Shown here one piece after another: positions 8,400-15,717 of a stretch of DNA of 64,000 bases. The notes under the pieces are model-generated. The model searched no databases. It worked only from the letters and a program-made list of their open reading frames with translations, and was not told the origin of the DNA. Position numbers and translations under genes: made by a program. This stretch comes from Bdellovibrionaceae bacterium UBA1609 (GTDB taxonomy: Bacteria > Bdellovibrionota > Bdellovibrionia > Bdellovibrionales > UBA1609), in contig DCMZ01000016.1 in the NCBI GenBank assembly GCA_002321895.1, positions 93,942 to 157,941 of the forward strand, in the 5' to 3' direction. Every line of letters starts with the position of its first letter. The stretch's first letter is position 1.

Positions 8400-9458
8400 A
8401 TGGAATCGCTTATTAGGTGTAGAGCCATTTTAGGGTATCTGACTGTTTATTTGATGATCAGTCCCTGTCAATCTATGGCCTCGACGTGTTTTTCGTTGTT
8501 TGAGAGCCATGCCAATGAATCCTCTTTAAGCCAATGGGGGCGACACATAGTTCGATCTCCTGATGACATTCCTAGTAGCAAAAAGGTAGATCGGGACTTT
8601 ACCCTCTATGCCGAAGCAAAGATGCCTGAAGGACATTTGTTAGAAACTCTAAATCAAACCAGAAGTTGGGATGAATACGTAGGAGCGGCGGCTCTGATGA
8701 GCCAATTTAGATATCTCAGCCGTGAAAATGAGGCTGCCGAAGCGGTGCAGTTGAGTTTGCGAGAAAACCTCAATGGACTGCTCGGGTATCAGAGTTTTAA
8801 AAGAAACTTCACCCAGGGAGTTGAATCTAAAGTGGATCTAGTTCGAACGATGATCGACTTGTTAGTTATGAATGCGCTCAATGGCGTGCAGACGGTTGAG
8901 ACTTTTGGGTATCTCAATGGCCTTGTTGAAAATCCAAACACTCGACAGCAAATTTTTGAAGACTTCCAGAACACTGTGTATGACCGAATTAAGTATAGGA
9001 TTGATGAGGCGCGAGCATTAGAAGAAGCAAATATAAATCCCTATGATTTTTTTAGGTTAGAAATTAAAGTACGAATTTTTACCATGGATAAATTGGTCTC
9101 ACAGCAGAGCTCTTACTCTTTGAATCATGTTTTTGGTGGCAATAAAATTCCATTTTGGATGCCAAAGGGCTTAGCTGAAAAGTCCCGTAGAAATAAGTTA
9201 AAGCGGGCTGTTGTAAAGCAGCTGCAATTGCGGTCCACGTACAAAGCCATTGAGGGCCTTGCGGAGCTAGAGACCTCCACCCATGAGGAAGCGAGGCAGA
9301 TAGGTATATGGGCGGTATATGTTTTAAAGACCTTCGGTGATATCGATCCTGGTGGCGGCAGCGGTGGTGGCGGCGGAACTCGGCAAAAAAACAAGGACAC
9401 CCCCGAGTTCGACTTCGGTGACGGTGAGCTCGTTCCTATCCCTGTGAGATCTCGGTAA
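8400..9458 (+). CDS. Exported protein of unknown function with Gly-rich tail segment
   Basis: Not recognised. About 352 residues from an ATG at 8400 (an in-frame TTG at 8370 would add ten; neither has a clear ribosome binding site). The N-terminus has a basic start and hydrophobic core ending near CQSMAS, so a signal peptide is likely. The body is helical and polar with no known motif. Near the C-terminus a run of glycines (GGGSGGGGG) links to an acidic end. It lies about 120 bases after the kinase on the same strand, but need not belong to that pathway. Confidence 0.7.
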   Translation: MESLIRCRAILGYLTVYLMISPCQSMASTCFSLFESHANESSLSQWGRHIVRSPDDIPSSKKVDRDFTLYAEAKMPEGHLLETLNQTRSWDEYVGAAALMSQFRYLSRENEAAEAVQLSLRENLNGLLGYQSFKRNFTQGVESKVDLVRTMIDLLVMNALNGVQTVETFGYLNGLVENPNTRQQIFEDFQNTVYDRIKYRIDEARALEEANINPYDFFRLEIKVRIFTMDKLVSQQSSYSLNHVFGGNKIPFWMPKGLAEKSRRNKLKRAVVKQLQLRSTYKAIEGLAELETSTHEEARQIGIWAVYVLKTFGDIDPGGGSGGGGGTRQKNKDTPEFDFGDGELVPIPVRSR

Positions 9459-9563
9459 AGTCAGATCAGACGGCTTAAATTCAATTAAGGACAGTTTGTG
9501 TCTTAGAATGAGATAAGCGTCGGCCGCTATAAGGCCTTCTTCACCTAGACCCGATACTAAAGT

Positions 9564-9992
9564 ATGGGACGCAGTAAGAAAAAACATAGGAGAAAGAAGC
9601 CGAGGACGTTATTGCGGATTCTAATGTGGTCCCTGTGGCTTCCTTTTCGACTTGTGGCTTGGCTGCTTCACCGACTGTTTAGAAAAAGCAAGTATATCAA
9701 TGCCGGAGGATATGTTGTTCTCGGGGCAACTCGTGAGCTGGAACATCGGTACCTGGCCAAGCAAGTCGTCGGACGCGCGTTATCTAAGAATGAGGTGGTT
9801 CATCACATCAATGGAAAGCGGGCGGACAATCGCATTTCCAACCTTTGCTTGATGGATCGGTATAAGCATGAGCACTTTCATGCTTGGTTGCGATGGAAGA
9901 AAAAGAAGTCCGGAAAATACCCAAAAATTAAAAGCCAAAAGCATGTTCTAAAATCCGAATACAACGGAATCCTTTTAAGTGATGTGTCTTAG
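9564..9992 (+). CDS. Small HNH-endonuclease-like protein with N-terminal hydrophobic segment
   Basis: A 142-residue protein. Residues 1-15 are strongly basic, residues 16-39 form a hydrophobic, tryptophan-rich segment, and residues 58-108 match the HNH_3 type found in homing and phage endonucleases: EHR at 60-62, LAKQVVGRAL, VVHHING at 78-84, ADNRISNL at 87-94 and HEHFH at 102-106. The catalytic histidine pair and the closing asparagine/histidine positions are kept. A membrane-tethered HNH protein is unusual. There is no clear ribosome binding site and no phage genes nearby. It could be a DNA nuclease for incoming DNA, a toxin or a domesticated homing enzyme. Confidence 0.7.
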   Translation: MGRSKKKHRRKKPRTLLRILMWSLWLPFRLVAWLLHRLFRKSKYINAGGYVVLGATRELEHRYLAKQVVGRALSKNEVVHHINGKRADNRISNLCLMDRYKHEHFHAWLRWKKKKSGKYPKIKSQKHVLKSEYNGILLSDVS

Positions 9993-10093
9993 TGGGTTAG
10001 CCGCTATTTTCATATCGAAGCCTTAACCTATCATTCCTAGATGGGCGCCTCGGTATAATTTGTGCAAAGTTCTTCTTAAAGCCGAACACATGT

Positions 10094-10146
10094 TTCTCAA
10101 ATCGCCCAGGAATCGATTTGAGAAGTCATGTTGCCAAAATTTGGCA
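10094..10146. promoter_or_regulatory. Two inverted repeats upstream of an exported-protein gene
   Basis: The first is a perfect 11-bp inverted repeat, TTCTCAAATCG at 10094-10104 and CGATTTGAGAA at 10114-10124, with a 9-base centre. The second is TGCCAAA-A-TTTGGCA at 10132-10146. Both lie just upstream of the ATG at 10165. The first can form a hairpin but has no T-run, so operator or 5' leader structure is more likely than termination. Confidence 0.4.
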
Positions 10147-10164
10147 TAGGGAAAGGATATAGAC

Positions 10165-10665
10165 ATGAAAATCAAAGAGAGCCTAGCATTAGTATTGTTG
10201 TTTTTTTCTTTAAATACATATGCTGAAAGAATAGATAGCTTTGGCCATTGGATGATGAAGCTTGAAAAAATCAATACCTCTCAAGTTTTGAAAGCCATTC
10301 AGCCTGAGCTAGTAAGTTATATTGAAAGTTCATTTGAGGGTTTTAATTATGTAGCGAACTCTATGAGTTTGGAGGAACAAACAGTTTCTGATCTTATGAG
10401 CAGCTATGCTATGTTTGCGGGCCCCAATGCAGCTTCAGCTTATTCTTGTCGGGAGTTAAAATTCAATATTGCCGATGATAGCGGGAATGAAAGCACTGAA
10501 TCAGTCTATTTCGAACTTACAAGCGCAGGGAATTCAATTGAAACTGATTATAAATATGTAGCCACGTTCAAATCTGATGAAGGTTTAACTTACATGGTAA
10601 AGCTAACTGCAAGTTGCTCACTACTGGAGTCAAACCGTGGAACACCTAACTTTAAAGAGCAATAA
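10165..10665 (+). CDS. Small exported protein of unknown function
   Basis: Not recognised. 166 residues with a textbook signal peptide (MKIKES, hydrophobic core, cleavage after NTYA) and a good ribosome binding site (GGGAAAGGA) before the ATG. The mature protein is helical at first and then beta-rich, with two cysteines (in YSCREL and in TASCSL) that could form a disulfide. It stands alone between inverted repeats upstream and a convergent hydrolase gene four bases downstream. Confidence 0.7.
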   Translation: MKIKESLALVLLFFSLNTYAERIDSFGHWMMKLEKINTSQVLKAIQPELVSYIESSFEGFNYVANSMSLEEQTVSDLMSSYAMFAGPNAASAYSCRELKFNIADDSGNESTESVYFELTSAGNSIETDYKYVATFKSDEGLTYMVKLTASCSLLESNRGTPNFKEQ

Positions 10666-10668
10666 TTC

Positions 10669-11496
10669 TTAGTGGGGTGCCAGGCACCTTTCGGAGATAA
10701 AAGAAAACACATCTTCAAACCAAGTGTCTACGCCCTCATAGGGAAAGCTATGACCCTCTTTGGCTGTTTTGCCAAAAGGGGGATAGATTTTAAAAACAGC
10801 ATCTTTGTTTAAGTCTTTCATCAGCTGATAGAGTGTTTTACTGGGGGACAGGTCAAAATCGTTCTCTGCTTGAAAAAACATGACGGGTACTTTCGTGGAT
10901 CGCGCGGCCTCTTTCATAAGTTCCTGTAGAGGTTTGGCTTTGCTCCAGCTCTTAGCACCGCCCGCAGCATTCACTCCAGCACAATAACCACCATTAGTCA
11001 CTCCAAGCATGGTTTGAATGCCTCCAAAGGAATTACCAAAAGCAGCGATCTGATCTATCTTTATATAGCTTTGAGTTTGAATCCATTTTAAAGCGGCCCT
11101 TTGATCGCTGAGATGATCGGTTTGATTCAGCCGTACTAAAGTTTTCACTCCCGATGGGAGTCCACCTTCGTTGATGGATTTTTTAATTTCGTCCATGATG
11201 TAGGGGCCACTCTCGTGACTGAGTCCCTGGCCTCTTCTGTAAGGCATAAAAACCACCCAACCTCTTTTAACAAATGGGGCAGCGATAGCCGCGCTGGCCT
11301 GACTGTTTAACATTCCAGGGGCACTACCGTGATTGATCAGAAGCACGGGAAAGGGGCCCTTTCCTTCCGGCTTAAAAAGTTCACCCTTTAATTCTAATGA
11401 ACCATTGTTAAACGTGACGATCTCTTTAGCCAATACAGGAAGGTTAAATGTGATCATTGCGAAAGTGGAAACTAAAAATTTTAAAATGGATTTCAA
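10669..11496 (-). CDS. Exported alpha/beta hydrolase, dienelactone-hydrolase type
   Basis: About 275 residues from a TTG at 11494-11496 that follows AAGGA and gives a compact signal peptide ending LPVLA; a longer frame from an ATG at 11544 lacks a ribosome binding site. The fold is shown by LLINHGSAPG (oxyanion strand), the nucleophile elbow GNSFGG, the acid in QAENDFD and the catalytic histidine in KEGHSFP. This order matches dienelactone hydrolase and prolyl-oligopeptidase-like hydrolases. It probably cleaves esters or peptides in the periplasm. The substrate is unknown. Confidence 0.82.
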   Translation of the reverse strand: MKSILKFLVSTFAMITFNLPVLAKEIVTFNNGSLELKGELFKPEGKGPFPVLLINHGSAPGMLNSQASAAIAAPFVKRGWVVFMPYRRGQGLSHESGPYIMDEIKKSINEGGLPSGVKTLVRLNQTDHLSDQRAALKWIQTQSYIKIDQIAAFGNSFGGIQTMLGVTNGGYCAGVNAAGGAKSWSKAKPLQELMKEAARSTKVPVMFFQAENDFDLSPSKTLYQLMKDLNKDAVFKIYPPFGKTAKEGHSFPYEGVDTWFEDVFSFISERCLAPH

Positions 11497-11730
11497 AGGG
11501 AGTGTCCTTAATCGTAAGAAAAGAAAAATAAAACTCACGAGCATCGATGTCTACGGATTTCTAAGGTTATGGTCTCGCGATAGTTTTAATGACAAGGGGT
11601 TTGAGCATGTAACATAACAATTAAAGTGGATGGCTTTTTGTGGGCTGGCGTAGAGCTTGCAAAAAAGGAAAGTATCTACAAAAATCAGGGTCATTATGAC
11701 CTTTTCATTTTTTTAACACGGAGGTGCGAG

Positions 11731-12366
11731 ATGAAAATAGTAACAATGTTGTTGGTTTGCCTGGTCGGAAGTCCATTGTTTGCGAACGAATTGGTTAAAG
11801 AGGGGGCCCACAATGACACTTATGGAGAGAAGGCATTGGCGGCCGACGAAAAATCCGGTGAGTTGAGTATAGATGTTCAAACCCTTTCAAGAAAAGGGGA
11901 TCGTGATGCCCATCGAAGACCAGAGCCTCGGCCGGATCGTCGAGGACTCGTGTATTGTGATTACTATGGTGATTCCAATACCACCGGTTTTTCTATCTAT
12001 AGATCCAGAGATTACGATGACATTGGCAATGCAGTATTTCGGAGTGAGTACGAGTGTCGGGATGCTGCTCGTGTAGCGAATCGAGCCCGCACTGGAATTG
12101 TGTGTGCGAAGTATTCTAATAATGGTGATGTTCGTCATTCTGTTTACAGAATTCACGACAATAAAGATTTGGGTAGAGCGACAATCACCAACTTTCAGGA
12201 TTGCCAAGATGCGGTTCGATACTCTCGACGCGGTTACTTTTGTTCCACCTATGTTCAAAACGGGCAAACCTATTGGTCGCCTTATAGCATCCGAACAGGA
12301 GAGGATGTTGGCAGCACACTTTATGGCTCTCTCGATCGATGTTTAGATAATCTCTATAACCAGTAG
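11731..12366 (+). CDS. Exported protein with three 46-49-residue cysteine repeats
   Basis: 211 residues. The ATG at 11731 follows GGAGGTG and opens a signal peptide ending PLFA; an upstream in-frame ATG is not needed. After an Arg/Pro-rich linker (about 55-72) come three tandem repeats. In each, two cysteines are exactly 33 residues apart (C76/C109, C125/C158, C171/C204), and a DxG lies exactly 21 residues after the first cysteine (D97, D146, D192). Repeats start with VYCDYY, VCAKYS and FCSTYV. The regular spacing suggests one disulfide per repeat in a periplasmic or secreted protein. No family is recognised. Confidence 0.75.
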   Translation: MKIVTMLLVCLVGSPLFANELVKEGAHNDTYGEKALAADEKSGELSIDVQTLSRKGDRDAHRRPEPRPDRRGLVYCDYYGDSNTTGFSIYRSRDYDDIGNAVFRSEYECRDAARVANRARTGIVCAKYSNNGDVRHSVYRIHDNKDLGRATITNFQDCQDAVRYSRRGYFCSTYVQNGQTYWSPYSIRTGEDVGSTLYGSLDRCLDNLYNQ

Positions 12367-12400
12367 TCGGTTTTAGAATTCGAAGGAAACTTTAGAAATG

Positions 12401-12422
12401 CAGTGGGTATGTTTGCCCACTG
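12401..12422 (+). terminator. Hairpin after the cysteine-repeat gene (weak terminator)
   Basis: CAGTGGG and CCCACTG form a 7-bp stem with an 8-base loop 34 bases after the stop codon. Only a short TATACTTTT follows, so termination efficiency is uncertain. Confidence 0.45.
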
Positions 12423-12462
12423 TATACTTTTGATGGATGATCTTAGTTTTATTTTTAGAAAA

Positions 12463-13056
12463 CTATAGATACTCTTCTAAAGATCTAGCTAATTCAATTA
12501 ATCTTTTTCTAGCTTGTTCAGAGCTATCAATGGCTTTGTTGAATTTCTCTTTACTATCAGGCTTAACACCAGCAATTTCGCATAACTTTTTGTAGAGCTC
12601 ATAGTCTTTGGTATTCAGGGTCTTTTCAGCAATCTCGAGAAAAGGGAGTGCCTGGATGTAATTTGTGGCATTGTAAAGTTCTAGAAGTACGGACTTTTGA
12701 AGCTCTATTGGTATAGCACATTTTTCATTCTTTAAGCTTTCAATCTCTGCCTTGAGACGAGCATTCTCGTTAATGAGTTTTTCCCACTCTCTGTCCGCTG
12801 CGGATTCTTTGGGGGATTGGTCTTCATTGCTTGAGTTTGTTCTATATAAATCCATTATTTCACAGCCTAGAGCTGCGGCTATCTTCTCACGGGTGCCGAT
12901 ACCACCTTCTGCAACCCCACGTTCAATGTCTTTTGTCATACTAATGCTAATATCAGCTTTTTCAGCAAGATCTTCTTGAGTGAGATCTAGGTTACGTCTC
13001 AACTTGGCAATGTTTCTTCCCACAAAATCATGGGGTCTTTTTTTCGATTTACTCAC
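12463..13056 (-). CDS. XRE-family transcriptional regulator with coiled-coil C-terminus
   Basis: 197 residues. Residues 12-70 are a Cro/C1-type helix-turn-helix: NIAKLRRNLDLTQEDLAEKA, then ISISMTKDIERG and TREKIAAALGC. Residues about 90-115 form a coiled coil (REWEKLINENARLKAEIESL), and a helical tail follows. It probably binds DNA as a dimer or tetramer. It lies about 130 bases outside the direct repeats that bracket the reverse transcriptase island. It may be a regulator from a neighbouring or older island at the same tRNA. The target is unknown. Confidence 0.85.
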   Translation of the reverse strand: MSKSKKRPHDFVGRNIAKLRRNLDLTQEDLAEKADISISMTKDIERGVAEGGIGTREKIAAALGCEIMDLYRTNSSNEDQSPKESAADREWEKLINENARLKAEIESLKNEKCAIPIELQKSVLLELYNATNYIQALPFLEIAEKTLNTKDYELYKKLCEIAGVKPDSKEKFNKAIDSSEQARKRLIELARSLEEYL

Positions 13057-13185
13057 TAATTACTGCCTATAATAAGTTTTCCATTCTACTCGCATATTTT
13101 CTAGTGCTTGCACAGTAGCATGAGAAGGAAAACCCGGTACATGTAAATATCAATAGTGATGAACTTTAGTTGGGTTCGTCATTTG

Positions 13186-13220
13186 GATAGGTGCGGACCT
13201 GCTTTTGGGACTCGTTGCAT
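13186..13220. repeat. 35-bp direct repeat, distal copy
   Basis: Begins GATAGGTGCGGACC and ends GGGACTCGTTGCAT. It matches the copy at 17122-17156 in 32 of 35 positions by eye. In both places it lies on the downstream side of a tRNA-Glu 3' end and its terminator, in the same order. The downstream sequence (CCGGAAAGC...GTATC) also resembles text near 17266-17285. Confidence 0.75.
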
Positions 13221-13274
13221 ACCGGAAAGCGGGGTGTATCACCCTACGGGTTCGTCGCCACAGAAGCCTCAAAA

Positions 13275-13298
13275 TAAAAAAGCCACCTTTTGGGTGGC
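13275..13298 (-). terminator. Terminator-like hairpin after the tRNA-Glu fragment
   Basis: GCCACC (13282-13287) pairs with GGTGGC (13293-13298). On the minus strand the stem is followed by TTTTTTATTTT, and on the plus strand by ATTTTT, so it could stop transcripts from both sides. It corresponds in position to the terminator after the intact tRNA-Glu. Confidence 0.6.
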
Positions 13299-13308
13299 AT
13301 TTTTAATT

Positions 13309-13353
13309 TGGCGTTCCCTACGGGAGTCTAGCCCGTGTCTTCGCCATGAAAGA
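13309..13353 (-). pseudogene. Degenerate 3' half of tRNA-Glu (island end / attachment-site copy)
   Basis: 45 bases that match the 3' half of the intact tRNA-Glu at 17447-17491 with three mismatches by eye, including the encoded CCA end and the acceptor stem. Two changes fall in the T-loop region, so this is not part of a working tRNA. The match stops in the anticodon region. Such partial tRNA duplications are the usual sign of integrase-mediated insertion at a tRNA gene. Here it marks the far end of the reverse transcriptase island. Confidence 0.8.
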
Positions 13354-13584
13354 GTAAAAAAGCAATATTTTATAAACCACTGTAAGTCTTGAGCTTTTTC
13401 TGTTTCTCTAGTGTTTACTGATAGTTAGGTTGGTTTGCCCAGTACCATGGAGTTTGTCCGAACAATCTGGAATTGTATGGGGAATGGTAAGTATTGGAAA
13501 CAATCTAATTAAAGACGTCAAAACTTCTGGAGCCCGAAAATAGCCGGACAATACTAATGCAAATTTTTCGATAAAAATTAAAAA

Positions 13585-13708
13585 AGAGAAAGGGGCACTC
13601 TAATCTGTGTGTAGCAAATGCTACCGCAGCTAATTTAAGCGACTGCTCAACTCCTTAGTTGCAGCATGTAACGGAAGTTACCACTTAGAGCTCTATTCCC
13701 CCTTCTCT
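13585..13708 (-). ncRNA. Candidate structured RNA of the reverse transcriptase system
   Basis: The two ends, 13698-13708 and 13585-13595, can pair over 11 bases (AGAGAAGGGGG with CCCCTTTCTCT, one G-U). Inside, on the same strand, are three hairpins each with a four-base loop: 13668-13681 (GTAAC-loop-GTTAC), 13643-13664 (CTG/CAG and CAACT/AGTTG arms with a 2-base bulge) and 13611-13624 (GTAGC-loop-GCTAC). A T-run (TTTTTTAATTTTT on the minus strand) follows the closing stem and would end transcription. It begins 9 bases after the stop of the second reverse transcriptase. DRT3-type systems are known to include a noncoding RNA, so this is the natural candidate. Confidence 0.6.
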
Positions 13709-13716
13709 AAAAAATT

Positions 13717-15717
13717 TTAATATACTTTTCCGACCAGCTTTTTTTCAAGAGAGTTAAGCAGGTCGATGCTGGAGTTCCAGTCAACAAATGCCCCAGTAGT
13801 CTCAAGACATCTTAAATGCCGATCTATATCTTTATCATTAAAACCCATTTTTGCTTTTTTCAATAGTAGTTTAAGGGCGGTTTCCTTAAAATCAATACTA
13901 ACAAATGGACAGGTTATTGAATCAAGTGCCAGGCAAAAATAGTTTGCATTGCAAATGTTGACGTCCTCAGAGGATTCGAAATATGCAATTAGTTTTTCTT
14001 CAATTTCTTGTATTACAGGTATTTGTTCGCTTTCGCCCCCGCAATAGTATAGTAAAGAAATATAGGTGAAGTAGCTAGGGGAGTTATTCATCCGAACTAA
14101 CTCTAACAGAAGGCCATTTCCTACACTGCTTCTGGCTTTAATTTCAGTTAAGCTTAGGATGATGTTTAAAGATTGAACATCTAATACATCAGACTTATAA
14201 ACCCCTCTATTTCGTACTTTTCGATTTTTGAGAAATTCATTTGCTCTTTCAAAAATATAGTCAGGTAGTCTGAATTTCGAGTTCTTAAAATATTTTTCAT
14301 TGTAACGTAAAATGAGAATTATGGCTTCAGATACTTTGTATGAGGAATGCTCGCTAGGCGAATAGGAGTAAAGATCAAAAATTATATCAAAGAAAATTTT
14401 TAAAGTTCTGATGACCTCAGGTTCTTGATGGTCAACTATGATGCGGTGACACTTTTCACTAACTTCTAAAAAACTCTTAAGTTTGTTGCTGAATGAATTT
14501 ATGACATATGATGAAATATCGGAATACGAGAGGTTTGAACTTTTTAAAATATCACTAATATTTTCTGCGAAGGCTAACCGTAAGTGTGACGTCTTAAGGT
14601 TGCTTTTTGGCCTTAACGGATGAGTAAACTCATATGAACTTCTATCTATGGTGAATATTTCATCAAAAAGATTCTTGATGATTTTTTTAACTGAAAATAC
14701 TCCTACAGATTTCAAATCCTTAAAGGGCCTAGAGGTTTTACTTGATTTGCCTTCGTTAATTTGAAGATTATACTTCATCAACTCAATTTCGATATATTCA
14801 ACTATTCTCTCGGCATCACTTTCATGTTCTGCAAAAATATAAAAGTCATCTACGTACCTCTTAATTTCAAATTCACCTTTGAGGGTATCGCTATTTAGGA
14901 GTCTATCGCCGATTGAAAGGTCAATTTTTTGCAAAATAATTTCCGAAAATATTCTGGAGACTTCGGGGCCAACCGCTATTCCATTAGTTTCTCTGTCATT
15001 TATTGCCATCATTAGGTCATCAAACGCTTCTCCAAAACCAGAGAGCCTCTTTCCTTGCGATCTCTTTTTGGCAATTGATTTTCCATAGATTGCCCAGCTA
15101 ATTGAATGAGTGTAAATATTAGAAAAGCATTTTTTAATATCGACTTTGTATAAGTGATGAAATTTCTGTTCTAAATTTAAGAATGTAATTGAATTTGTAA
15201 ACCTGTGCGGTCTCGGAAACCCTCCATAGGAAAAGTATGAAGTTAGATGCCTCCATTTTAAATCTGTCTTGATTGTGGAGATTCCAGCTCTTTTATATTT
15301 ATCAAATACACTTGGACCTTCATAGTAGCTAACCGATAAGGTAATTTTCCTGGGGTGCCTTATGCTGATTGGGCTTTTTGTAGTAAGGTAACAAATGAAG
15401 TCGTCATAGGATGAATAAAAGTGACATACTCTTTTTTGAGCTGAAGGGTGAAGAAAGAAAAGTTCTCTGAAGGTACCACTCCCACCCCGTGAAACCACAA
15501 ATTTATATGGTTTAGTGGACCTCTTGCCTTCTACCTGGTCTATTAAGGTGAGTAAAAGTGGTTTTGGTCTTTTGGGTATTCGTTTTTGATTATTCAAATG
15601 GTTATAAAAAAGTTGATTGTTAAAAATTATTGGGATTTCATCGGGCAGAGTTTCAGTTAGAAGAGCTCGAAATTCATCCCCAAGAGATAATTTACTTTTT
15701 ACTTTCTTTTTACTCAT
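13717..15717 (-). CDS. Reverse transcriptase, second of a pair (Drt3b/UG8-like)
   Basis: 666 residues from the ATG at 15715-15717, which overlaps the upstream gene's stop (ATGAGTAA); an ATG 24 bases earlier lacks a ribosome binding site. Reverse transcriptase motifs: catalytic aspartate D193 in YKVDIKKCFSNIYTHS, NGIAVGPEVSRIFSE at 245-259, and the active-site YVDD at 288-291. The N-terminal 160 residues and the C-terminal 340 or so residues are unlike retrons or group II introns; the latter is helical. The VGPEVSR text is typical of defence-type (UG/Abi) enzymes. With the adjacent smaller enzyme it fits DRT3, where two reverse transcriptases act together against phage. Confidence 0.85.
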   Translation of the reverse strand: MSKKKVKSKLSLGDEFRALLTETLPDEIPIIFNNQLFYNHLNNQKRIPKRPKPLLLTLIDQVEGKRSTKPYKFVVSRGGSGTFRELFFLHPSAQKRVCHFYSSYDDFICYLTTKSPISIRHPRKITLSVSYYEGPSVFDKYKRAGISTIKTDLKWRHLTSYFSYGGFPRPHRFTNSITFLNLEQKFHHLYKVDIKKCFSNIYTHSISWAIYGKSIAKKRSQGKRLSGFGEAFDDLMMAINDRETNGIAVGPEVSRIFSEIILQKIDLSIGDRLLNSDTLKGEFEIKRYVDDFYIFAEHESDAERIVEYIEIELMKYNLQINEGKSSKTSRPFKDLKSVGVFSVKKIIKNLFDEIFTIDRSSYEFTHPLRPKSNLKTSHLRLAFAENISDILKSSNLSYSDISSYVINSFSNKLKSFLEVSEKCHRIIVDHQEPEVIRTLKIFFDIIFDLYSYSPSEHSSYKVSEAIILILRYNEKYFKNSKFRLPDYIFERANEFLKNRKVRNRGVYKSDVLDVQSLNIILSLTEIKARSSVGNGLLLELVRMNNSPSYFTYISLLYYCGGESEQIPVIQEIEEKLIAYFESSEDVNICNANYFCLALDSITCPFVSIDFKETALKLLLKKAKMGFNDKDIDRHLRCLETTGAFVDWNSSIDLLNSLEKKLVGKVY

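Noticed and set aside
9324..9587. 87-codon minus-strand frame
   Set aside because: Antisense to the Gly-rich end of the exported protein gene; no protein features.
13156..13392. 78-codon plus-strand frame
   Set aside because: It runs through the 35-bp repeat, a terminator hairpin and the tRNA-Glu fragment, so it is not a gene.
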